A stretch of DNA of 38,736 nucleotides from Cytophagales bacterium. Its GTDB lineage: Bacteria > Bacteroidota > Bacteroidia > Cytophagales > Cytophagaceae. A program made the position numbers and the translations under genes. Below the pieces are notes generated by a model, which was not told the origin of the DNA, did not search any database, and saw only the letters and a list, made by a program, of their open reading frames with translations. Shown here piece after piece: positions 8,701 through 15,557 of this stretch; within the stretch, counting starts at the first letter, position 1; every line of letters begins with the position of its first letter. The stretch is taken from NCBI GenBank assembly GCA_013297765.1, contig JAAFID010000014.1:1-38736 (forward strand), written 5' to 3'.

Positions 8701-8873
8701 TTCGATAATTCTCAAATCTTTTCACATAAAGCATTAGTGCTTCCTTAAATTTAAGTAGGCTACTAGTAAAAACAACTTAACTAATTTCTCAAAGTTAATA
8801 TTAAATAATGATAAAAACTGATGTAAATAGATGAAAAAAAGTACGTGTTTGAACTTTTATTATTATCCCTTTT

Positions 8874-9785
8874 TTATGATTTTGTAGCGATTTGTTTTGC
8901 CACCATTTTTATTCCATTGATAAAACTTGTGGGTCTATAGCCCAATTCTTTTTTTGCTTTGTCAATTTTTAATCCTGTTTTTAATGGTCGAATGGCTATT
9001 TGTTTAAAAGTAGAAGAATCGGATTTGTTGATAAGCGACTTGTTAAGAGCGAAAAATTCAGCCGTCAAATTTGCCATTTCAAAGGGAGTCAGTATTTCGT
9101 CACCTGCTATGTTGAAAATTCCTGTGGCATTATTTTTTACAATTAGCAAGCAACCTTGAGCCAAATCCTCGGCCAAAGTTGGCGATCGCTCTTGATCATC
9201 TACCACATTTATTTTTTTTCCTTCTTCCAAATTTTTCTTTACCCACAAAATAATATTGGTTCTACTCATGTCGTGTGCTACGCCATAAACCAAAACAGTT
9301 CGTGCAATTGTGTATATAATCTTACTTGCCATCAACAATTCTTCAGCTTTCAATTTGCTTTCTCCATAATGGCTTAATGGATGTGCTTGAGATTGTTCGT
9401 GGTATGGCCCTGATATGCCATCGAAAATAAAATCGGTCGATAGGTGGATTAAATGGCAACTGTTTACTTCACAGGCTGCGATGAGGTACTTTACCGCAGT
9501 TACATTTTGATCCCAGCAATTATCTTTCTCTGTTTCACACTGATCTACGTTGGTCATGGCAGCAGTATGTATTACATAGTTGGGCTTGTGCTTGGTGATG
9601 ATAGACATGACCTCTAGCTCATTGGTAATGTCTAATGCTTCAAAAATATAATCTGCTTGATTGGGTAGTCGATTGCTGCCTCGTGCAGTAGCAATTAGTT
9701 TGTATTGTTTTTCTGCAACGATAAGTGCTACTAATTTTTGACCTAGTAACCCATTAGAGCCTGTGATAAGTATAGTTTGGTTCAT
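8874..9785 (-). CDS. RmlD-like NAD(P)-dependent sugar-nucleotide reductase (extended SDR family)
   Basis: Extended short-chain dehydrogenase of 303 residues, most like dTDP-4-dehydrorhamnose reductase (RmlD), the last step of dTDP-L-rhamnose synthesis. Seen: the Rossmann glycine motif GSNGLLG (9-15), an HTAA motif (73-76), the RmlD-type STDFIFDG (116-123) and the catalytic Y140-x-x-x-K144. No rmlA, rmlB or rmlC is nearby, so the exact substrate (rhamnose or another deoxysugar) is uncertain. It lies 40 bases downstream of lipB and may be cotranscribed with ruvX and lipB. Confidence 0.8.
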   Translation of the reverse strand: MNQTILITGSNGLLGQKLVALIVAEKQYKLIATARGSNRLPNQADYIFEALDITNELEVMSIITKHKPNYVIHTAAMTNVDQCETEKDNCWDQNVTAVKYLIAACEVNSCHLIHLSTDFIFDGISGPYHEQSQAHPLSHYGESKLKAEELLMASKIIYTIARTVLVYGVAHDMSRTNIILWVKKNLEEGKKINVVDDQERSPTLAEDLAQGCLLIVKNNATGIFNIAGDEILTPFEMANLTAEFFALNKSLINKSDSSTFKQIAIRPLKTGLKIDKAKKELGYRPTSFINGIKMVAKQIATKS

Positions 9786-9825
9786 TTTCTTATAATGAGT
9801 AAGTAATTCTAATTTTTTATTTTAA

Positions 9826-10545
9826 TTAAAGGCTTATCTGTGCGTTGAAGATTTGCTCAAATTTTTCTGTAAATACCTGCTCTACTGATTCTATATTTAT
9901 TGCTTTGCCCAATTCTTGTTGCATGGAAGTAACGGCTTTGTCAGCAATACCGCAAGGTACAATATTTTTAAAATAACTTAAATCTGTATTTACATTCAGA
10001 GCCAGTCCGTGCATAGTAACCCACCGACTCATCTTTACCCCAAAGGCTGCAATTTTTCTTGGGTTTGTTTGAGTTTCAAAATCTATCCACACGCCTGTGA
10101 GTCCCTCAATACGACCAGCATGAATATTAAAATAGGCTAAGGTTTGAATCACTACTTCTTCTAGTAGTCTCAAGTATTGGTGAATATCGGTAAAAAAATT
10201 ATCCATATCCATTACAGGGTATGCTACCATTTGCCCTGGGCCGTGGTAGGTAATGTCGCCTCCTCTGTTGATGTGCACATAGCCTATGCCTTCTTTATCC
10301 AATATTTCAGGCGTTAGTAGCAAGTTTGCTTCATTGCCACTTTTGCCTAGCGTGTACACATGTGGGTGCTGGCACAAAAAAAGATAGTTGGAAGTAATCG
10401 TTTGCTCGGCAATTGGCAAGTTTCTATTGGCTAGCTTATGCTGTATTATGGTGTCGAATACCTTTGCTTGAAAGTCCCATGATTGCTGGTAATCAATAGT
10501 GCCCAAGTGTTTTAAAATAATGTCTTTATTGGTGTGGGTGTTCAC
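9826..10545 (-). CDS. lipB: Octanoyl-[acyl-carrier-protein]:protein N-octanoyltransferase LipB
   Basis: Transfers octanoate from acyl-ACP to lipoyl domains, the first step of lipoate assembly. Numbered from the chosen start, it shows RGGDITYHGPGQ (94-105), the catalytic lysine in RKIAAFGVK (K164) and the catalytic cysteine in PCGI (C198). I start it at the GTG at 10543-10545, giving 239 residues that begin NTHTNKDIILKHLG, the normal N-terminus of the family. A longer reading from a TTG at 10617 would add 24 hydrophobic residues unlike known LipB and would overlap ruvX. Located between ruvX and the SDR gene. lipA is not in the window. Confidence 0.92.
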   Translation of the reverse strand: MNTHTNKDIILKHLGTIDYQQSWDFQAKVFDTIIQHKLANRNLPIAEQTITSNYLFLCQHPHVYTLGKSGNEANLLLTPEILDKEGIGYVHINRGGDITYHGPGQMVAYPVMDMDNFFTDIHQYLRLLEEVVIQTLAYFNIHAGRIEGLTGVWIDFETQTNPRKIAAFGVKMSRWVTMHGLALNVNTDLSYFKNIVPCGIADKAVTSMQQELGKAINIESVEQVFTEKFEQIFNAQISL

Positions 10546-10613
10546 AAGAAATATAAAATGTAGAATGATAATAAACTTAAAAATAACCTTTCCCGAAACA
10601 AGTTGCAAAGAGC

Positions 10614-11036
10614 TCAATAATTCCTAGACGTCGATTCCATATAACTTTGCAATATAATGGTCGCACTTATTTTATCAACATTGCCTTTTTCTCTGCGATT
10701 TTTCTTCTTCATACCGCCTGCTATCATAGCCTCTAGTGCCATAGAAGAGGTAAATCGCTCATCTACCGTGGCTATCGTTTTTGTGGGAAATGTTGTTTTT
10801 AGTTTTTCAATATACCCTTTTACCAAAGCGGTGGTATCTGTATCTTCGTTGTTTAATGTTTTGGGCATACCTATTACTATAATTTCAACCAGCTCTTTTT
10901 CCATATATTTTTTCAAATATGAAATCAAATCTTGGGTTAGTACAGTTTCTAAAGCTGTGGCAATAATGCGTAAAGTATCAGTAACGGCAAGCCCTGTACG
11001 CTTTGTGCCCAAATCTATGGCCAATATTCTTGACAT
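10614..11036 (-). CDS. ruvX: RuvX/YqgF, RNase H-fold nuclease (putative Holliday junction resolvase / pre-16S rRNA nuclease)
   Basis: 140 residues with the family's RNase H-fold motifs: AIDLGTKRTGLAVTD at the N-terminus (catalytic D8), IGMPK in the middle, VDERFTS and a C-terminal DKISATIILQSYME. The Yqgf family acts in processing the 5' end of 16S rRNA and has been proposed as an alternative Holliday junction resolvase; the sequence cannot decide between these. It is first in a minus-strand run with lipB and the SDR gene. Its start codon sits at the edge of a 30-bp perfect AT palindrome. Confidence 0.9.
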   Translation of the reverse strand: MSRILAIDLGTKRTGLAVTDTLRIIATALETVLTQDLISYLKKYMEKELVEIIVIGMPKTLNNEDTDTTALVKGYIEKLKTTFPTKTIATVDERFTSSMALEAMIAGGMKKKNRREKGNVDKISATIILQSYMESTSRNY

Positions 11037-11064
11037 ATTTATAAAAATTAATTTTTATAAATAT
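11035..11064. repeat. 30-bp perfect A/T-only palindrome at the ruvX start
   Basis: Two 15-bp arms with no spacer, exactly self-complementary, made only of A and T. It overlaps the first two bases of the ruvX start codon and lies in the 140-bp divergent region between ruvX and the ABC ATPase gene. As RNA it would place the ruvX start codon at the foot of a hairpin; as DNA it could be an operator or a cruciform-forming site. Confidence 0.6.
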
Positions 11065-11176
11065 AAACCCTTGTTGCCACAAATTTTCTGTTATATTCTT
11101 ACATATTCAATTTCTGCTGCTTCATTCTGATAAAAAATGTTTGTTTTGTAAATCCATTATACATATTAAAAATTCT

Positions 11177-11890
11177 ATGTTGTCTATTGCCATCGAACAA
11201 TTGTCTAAATCATTTAAAACTAATAAAGTACTCGATGTACCCTTGCTACATATTCACTCCGGCGAGGTGTTTGGGCTAGTGGGCAACAATGGTGCTGGAA
11301 AAACTACCTTGTTCCGACTAATGCTTGACCTTATCGCCCCTACCACGGGAAGTGTTTCGCTTGGTACTATCAAAGTAAATGAAAACGGAGCTTGGAAAGA
11401 AATAACGGGTGCTTACCTAGACCAAAGTTTTTTACTGGATTTTTTAAAACCGGAAGAATATTTTTACTTCATAGGCGATAGCTACGGCATTTCAAAAAAA
11501 GAAGTGACGCTAAGGCTAGAGCGGTTTACAGCATTTTTTAACGGGGAAATTTTGGGTCAAAAGCGAAAATTTATTCGAGATTTATCTACAGGCAATAAGC
11601 AAAAAGTTGGTATTGCTGGTGTGTTTTTAACTACACCTAAAATCATTATTCTGGACGAACCATTCAACGCCCTAGACCCTACCTCGCAAATGGCTTTGAA
11701 AAATTTAATTATAGACTACCACCGTACCCATGAGGCTATAACCCTAGTATCTAGCCACGACCTGAACCATATCACAGAACTGTGCAGCCGTATTGCATTA
11801 ATGGAAAAAGGTACAATTGTAAAAGATACAACGGTGAATGAAAATACACTTTATGAATTGCAACAATACTTCAATACCTCAGTTGCGTAA
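11177..11890 (+). CDS. ABC transporter ATP-binding protein
   Basis: Single nucleotide-binding domain of the type used in gliding/export and antibiotic-efflux transporters (CcmA/YhaQ-like). Numbered from the ATG at 11177 (237 residues): Walker A GNNGAGKTT (36-44), a slightly unusual signature LSTGNKQKVG instead of LSGGQ, Walker B IIILDEPFNALDP and the H-loop in SSHDLNH. An in-frame TTG at 11141 would add 12 residues unlike the family start, so I rejected it. No permease gene is adjacent in the window: the next gene is convergent with a 2-base gap. The partner is therefore elsewhere or lost, and the substrate is unknown. Confidence 0.85.
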   Translation: MLSIAIEQLSKSFKTNKVLDVPLLHIHSGEVFGLVGNNGAGKTTLFRLMLDLIAPTTGSVSLGTIKVNENGAWKEITGAYLDQSFLLDFLKPEEYFYFIGDSYGISKKEVTLRLERFTAFFNGEILGQKRKFIRDLSTGNKQKVGIAGVFLTTPKIIILDEPFNALDPTSQMALKNLIIDYHRTHEAITLVSSHDLNHITELCSRIALMEKGTIVKDTTVNENTLYELQQYFNTSVA

Positions 11891-11892
11891 AA

Positions 11893-12465
11893 TTATTTGA
11901 ATAACTGTTGTTTTTTAAGGGTAGAATCTTGCCGCATACGCTCATAAAAATTAGTTGATTTCTTGACCGCTTTGCTTGCAGTGTCAGGCAAAGACGAGAC
12001 AACTGGACCAACTGATTTCGGTAATTCTGTTGATACAACATTATTGATTTCATTATTCGTTTTATTATCAGATTTCGCATCTGTAACAGTCGTATTTTTT
12101 GCTGATATTTTAACTACTCTTTTTGGTTGAATTGTAACTAAATTTGATGCTGATTTTATTTGAGGAATCGCTTTGTTTTCCATAGTTGGAACAGTAATTT
12201 TTTGTTCCGTTTGAACCTTAGCAACCTTGATTTTACTAGCTTCATTACTAGTAAACCACCAGGTAATAATGACTACACTAATTACTAATGCTAAACCAGT
12301 CCATAATTTTACAGCACTAGGTATGGAGGTAGAGGTTTTAGCTGCCTCTCCTGCTTTCAACTTCTGATTGATAGCATCCCAAGCCATGTCTGGTGGTGCT
12401 GTCTCGAACTGCTGCAATTGCTGCTGTAGGTCTGCAAACCATTTATCATCTTTATGATTATTCAT
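11893..12465 (-). CDS. Probable anti-sigma factor (single-pass membrane protein)
   Basis: 190 residues: a cytoplasmic N-terminal helix-rich part with W-x-A/D-I-N-x-K-L (about 1-40), one transmembrane helix (about 53-71) and a Lys/Thr/Val-rich periplasmic tail with no recognised domain. The 8-bp overlap with the ECF sigma factor gene and the membrane topology suggest it sequesters that sigma factor. It lacks a clear zinc-binding HxxxCxxC motif, so this rests on context and topology. The stop lies 2 bases from the stop of the convergent ABC gene. Confidence 0.6.
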   Translation of the reverse strand: MNNHKDDKWFADLQQQLQQFETAPPDMAWDAINQKLKAGEAAKTSTSIPSAVKLWTGLALVISVVIITWWFTSNEASKIKVAKVQTEQKITVPTMENKAIPQIKSASNLVTIQPKRVVKISAKNTTVTDAKSDNKTNNEINNVVSTELPKSVGPVVSSLPDTASKAVKKSTNFYERMRQDSTLKKQQLFK

Positions 12466-13012
12466 ATCTGTAAATATTTTTTTGGTACAACAATTCTTTT
12501 AACATGGTTTTAGCATGGTACAGTTGCGATTTAGATGTTCCCTCGCTTACCCCTAACATTTCGCCAATCTCTTTGTGGGTAAAACCCTCTACTACATAAA
12601 GGTTAAACACCGTTTTGTAACCCACTGGCAATTGGTTAATGATGGTCACCAATTCCTTGGTAGCCATTTTCGTTACCGCATTTTCGTTTTCATGGATATG
12701 CACATCGCCTTCTGCAACTAGGTCTATCGACATATTCAGCTTGTTCATTTTTAAATGCTGCAAACATGCATTCACAGCTATTCGCCTTATCCAACCTTCT
12801 ATAGCCCCGTCGCCACGATACTGGTGAATGTTTTGAAATATTTTAATAAACACCTCTTGAAACATGTCCTCCGCATCTGCACGGTTGCAATACCGTACGC
12901 ACACACCCATTACCAGCCTTGAGTACAACTGATAGAGTTGCTGTTGCCCTTTGGCATTGTGCTGCTTGCAAAGTGCTATAACATCGGCTGCTTCATTCAT
13001 TATTAATTTCAA
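12458..13012 (-). CDS. ECF-type RNA polymerase sigma factor
   Basis: 184 residues with both ECF regions. Region 2 covers about 23-95 (DAEDMFQEVFIKIFQNIHQYRGDGAIEGWIRRIAVNACLQHLK). Region 4 covers about 125-175 (QLPVGYKTVFNLYVVEGFTHKEIGEMLGVSEGTSKSQLYHAKTMLKELL), including the helix-turn-helix. The start may be M1 or M5 (MNEAADV). Its 3' end overlaps the putative anti-sigma gene by 8 bp, so the two are expressed together. The regulon cannot be inferred from this window. Confidence 0.9.
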   Translation of the reverse strand: MKLIMNEAADVIALCKQHNAKGQQQLYQLYSRLVMGVCVRYCNRADAEDMFQEVFIKIFQNIHQYRGDGAIEGWIRRIAVNACLQHLKMNKLNMSIDLVAEGDVHIHENENAVTKMATKELVTIINQLPVGYKTVFNLYVVEGFTHKEIGEMLGVSEGTSKSQLYHAKTMLKELLYQKNIYRYE

Positions 13013-13121
13013 TTTTAGAAATTTGTAGTAAGAGTATATTTATGGAATAAAGGTTGTATAGACCAAGATTTATTTTTTAAATTTTAAATCAATTTCACAA
13101 CGCCAGCATTTTGTATAGCGT

Positions 13122-13598
13122 ATGAATGCTTTCACCAATAAAAATATGATACGTTCTTCCTTCTCTATTATTTTCTTTTGTTTGATTTTGCTTTTTTCAA
13201 ATTCAATAGCATTTGCCCAACCTTCGCAACCTCAAACTAGATTTTACATTATCAAAACCAATCGCCTACTGGGTGTGGCACACATGACGGTAAAGCGAAC
13301 GCAAAAATTTACAGGCGACCTAGCACTAGCTGTGCGACACGAACGCAAGGCTCTGGAACTTTACGAGGCCAAAGATTTTGCTAATGCAATTTATCATTCC
13401 AGAAGATGCAGAACACTGTGCCTAAAAATATTCGCAGAAAACAAAATTAAACTGCCTATGGATGCTAAGTACACTGCCGATGAAGAAGCATTGGCTGCAC
13501 AAGCCCCAACTGAGGAAGTACTAGATAAAAACCTAGAGAATGCAGCATTGAAAGATCAAGATTTCATGAATGGAAATATGCAGGTAGATATTAAGTAA
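13122..13598 (+). CDS. Small secreted protein of unknown function
   Basis: 158 residues with a signal peptide that is most natural from the second Met (ATG at 13146; MIRSSFSIIFFCLILLFSNS, ends AFAQ). The mature part, about 125 residues, is charged and helical. It includes an ALAVRHERKALELYEAKDFANAIYHSRRCR segment resembling one TPR-like helical hairpin, and an acidic C-terminus. I do not recognise the family. It is a single gene, divergent from the sigma factor gene and convergent with the mannose-1-phosphate guanylyltransferase gene, and its stop codon sits in the loop of a terminator hairpin. Confidence 0.7.
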   Translation: MNAFTNKNMIRSSFSIIFFCLILLFSNSIAFAQPSQPQTRFYIIKTNRLLGVAHMTVKRTQKFTGDLALAVRHERKALELYEAKDFANAIYHSRRCRTLCLKIFAENKIKLPMDAKYTADEEALAAQAPTEEVLDKNLENAALKDQDFMNGNMQVDIK

Positions 13599-13612
13599 CT
13601 ACCTGCATATTT
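13574..13612. terminator. Bidirectional terminator hairpin between convergent genes
   Basis: AAATATGCAGGTAG (13574-13587) pairs perfectly with CTACCTGCATATTT (13599-13612) around an 11-base loop that contains the stop codon of the small secreted protein. It lies between two convergent stop codons. Confidence 0.75.
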
Positions 13613-13613
13613 A

Positions 13614-14690
13614 TTAAGCATATTTTTCGTCTTTCTTCGATTTGGCATCGGCTACAAACTGTCGTACCCGTTGCTCTTGGTCTAGGCGACATATCATCAA
13701 TACGTTATCGTATTCGGCAACGATAAATTCTTCCAAACCCTCTACTACCACCAGCTTATCTTTTGGCATTTTTATAATACAATTTTTGGTATCGTAAAGC
13801 ATATAATTGCCCTCTGTAACATTGCCAAAATCATCTTTGCCCATATTCTCGTAAAGCGATTTCCAAGTTCCTAAATCAGACCAGCCAAAGTCGCTTAGCA
13901 TCACATAAACATTGTCGGCTTTTTCCATAATGCCATAGTCCATCGAAATGTTTTTGCACTGGCTATAGGCTTTGGCAAGAAAGGCTTCTTCATGTTCTGA
14001 AAAATATTTTTTATTGCCACTTACAAACACTTCTGCCATTTCAGGCAAGTAGGTATTAAAAGCCTGTATTAATGTTTGTGCATTAGCAATAAATATACCT
14101 GCATTCCACACAAAATCGCCACTTTCTATAAATTGTCTGGCCATTTCTAATACTGGTTTTTCGGTAAATGTCTTCACCTTTTTCAACCTAGAGTTGTTGG
14201 CTTCTAAATACTGAATATAGCCATAACCTGTATCTGGCCTACTGGGTTTAATGCCCAGTGTAACCATAATACTCTTATCAGAAGTCTCTGACAAGGCCGA
14301 ACGCATATCGTTTTCAAAATCTTTCTCTTTCAGTACAATGTGGTCTGATGGTGCCACGATGATATTTGCCTTGGCATTCTTCTTAGCAATTTTATAAGTC
14401 GCATAAGCAATACATGGTGCGGTGTTTCTACCTATTGGTTCTTTTAATATTTGATCTTCATGTATAAATGGCAACTGCTCTTTTACCAAAGCACCATACA
14501 TTTTATTAGTAACTACATATATATTTTCAGGTGGGCAGATGTGTTCAAATCGTTCGGCAGTTTGCTGTAAAAGTGTTTTGCCCGTACCTAGTACATCGTG
14601 AAATTGCTTCGGGTGATTGGTACGGCTAAATGGCCAAAACCTGCTGCCTATGCCGCCGGCCATAATGACCACAAAATTATTATTGTTCAT
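13614..14690 (-). CDS. manC: Mannose-1-phosphate guanylyltransferase
   Basis: Makes GDP-mannose from mannose-1-phosphate and GTP for surface polysaccharides and glycoproteins. 358 residues, the length of a stand-alone pyrophosphorylase without the isomerase domain of bifunctional AlgA/ManC. Seen: the nucleotide-binding GGIGSRFWPFSRTNHPKQF (12-30), EPIGRNTAPCIAYA, APSDH, and the product-site pattern FTEKP...GDFVWNAGIF. The SDGW-type motif appears as SDFGWSDLGTW. Divergent from dps and convergent with the small secreted protein gene. It could feed the sugar-nucleotide pathway implied by the RmlD-like and glycosyltransferase genes nearby. Confidence 0.93.
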   Translation of the reverse strand: MNNNNFVVIMAGGIGSRFWPFSRTNHPKQFHDVLGTGKTLLQQTAERFEHICPPENIYVVTNKMYGALVKEQLPFIHEDQILKEPIGRNTAPCIAYATYKIAKKNAKANIIVAPSDHIVLKEKDFENDMRSALSETSDKSIMVTLGIKPSRPDTGYGYIQYLEANNSRLKKVKTFTEKPVLEMARQFIESGDFVWNAGIFIANAQTLIQAFNTYLPEMAEVFVSGNKKYFSEHEEAFLAKAYSQCKNISMDYGIMEKADNVYVMLSDFGWSDLGTWKSLYENMGKDDFGNVTEGNYMLYDTKNCIIKMPKDKLVVVEGLEEFIVAEYDNVLMICRLDQEQRVRQFVADAKSKKDEKYA

Positions 14691-15029
14691 GCTGTAGGTG
14701 TTATAATCTATTTTTCAAAAAAAGGAATCATCAATATTAATGAAAAATATCATTGGATAAAATTTCAAAATTGCGGTTATATCAAATAACTAAGTAATTC
14801 TATTGGGTAAGGCAATCATTGTGTATTGTATTAAGAAAATAATTATTATTGTTTGCTTGTATGTTTTTTGGAATAATTTGTATTTGGATATTGGGGGCAT
14901 GATATTTTATAGAATAATTTGAAAATGAGTGATAAAAACAAATAGCTTATTTCGGTTGTTAGTTCAATGAAATGGCTGCAAATACAATTTCCCATTCAAA
15001 TACTTTTCGTCTAAACATTTTAATTAATT
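14691..15029. other. Divergent intergenic region between manC and dps (339 bp)
   Basis: AT-rich and non-coding. It must hold the promoters of both genes, but I find no convincing TTG plus TAnnTTTG pair. The best dps candidate is TACTTTTC at 15001-15008, one mismatch from the -7 consensus. A short repeated segment (GAATAATTTG) occurs twice, near 14871 and 14914. No RNA gene or palindrome stands out. Confidence 0.4.
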
Positions 15030-15500
15030 ATGAAAACAAACATTGGAATATCTGAAAAAGATGTAAAAATTACTTCTGGTATTTTGGCAACATTGCTTGC
15101 CGACCAGCATGTATTGTATGTAAAAACCCGCAATTACCACTGGAACGTAGAAGGTGAAAATTTCATTCAGCACCATGAGTTTTTTGAAAAGCAATATACC
15201 CAGCTTGCCGAAATGATTGATGAAGTTGCCGAGCGTATGCGTTACCTTGGCGTAAAAGCCCCTGGTACCATGGCTGAGTTTATAGATGCATCGCAATTAG
15301 TAGAGGCCAAAGATAAAAAAGTCAATGCTAAAGACATGCTTTCAAATTTGCTAGCCGACCATGAAACCATCATTAAAGCATTGCGAAGCGATATTGAGAA
15401 ATGCGATGAAACCAGCGATGCAGGCACAGTAGATTTCTTAACAGCAAATATGCAAGCCCACGAAAAAATGGCATGGATGTTACGCGCACATTTAATGTAG
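15030..15500 (+). CDS. dps: Dps-family ferritin-like DNA-protection protein
   Basis: Dodecameric mini-ferritin that oxidises and stores iron and limits oxidative DNA damage in starvation. 156 residues. The intersubunit ferroxidase ligands are all present with Dps spacing: H37 (RNYHWNVEG), H49, D64 and E68 (MIDEVAER). The N-terminus is short, without a long Lys-rich DNA-binding tail, so protection may rely mainly on iron oxidation. Transcribed alone, with a strong terminator directly after the stop codon. Confidence 0.94.
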   Translation: MKTNIGISEKDVKITSGILATLLADQHVLYVKTRNYHWNVEGENFIQHHEFFEKQYTQLAEMIDEVAERMRYLGVKAPGTMAEFIDASQLVEAKDKKVNAKDMLSNLLADHETIIKALRSDIEKCDETSDAGTVDFLTANMQAHEKMAWMLRAHLM

Positions 15501-15507
15501 ATTATAT

Positions 15508-15557
15508 AAGTCTGTTTGAGTATTACAATTTACCCAAACAGACTTTTGCTTGTTTTT
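15508..15557. terminator. Terminator between dps and the M1 aminopeptidase gene
   Basis: AAGTCTGTTT (15508-15517) pairs perfectly with AAACAGACTT (15536-15545) around an 18-base loop. On the plus strand it is followed by TTTT, GCTTG and a run of seven T. The 3' arm lies inside the last codons of the convergent aminopeptidase gene, so one hairpin can serve both directions. Confidence 0.85.

Noticed and set aside
10546-10617. N-terminal extension of LipB from a TTG codon
   Set aside because: The 24 extra residues are hydrophobic, do not resemble LipB, and overlap the ruvX stop codon; a GTG at 10545 gives the family's usual start.
11141-11176. TTG start extending the ABC ATPase by 12 residues
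   Set aside because: The ATG at 11177 gives the normal beginning of the nucleotide-binding domain; the extension has no similarity to the family.
11872-11912. Possible terminator between the convergent ABC and anti-sigma genes
   Set aside because: Only a 5-bp CAGTT/AACTG stem with a long loop; too weak to support.
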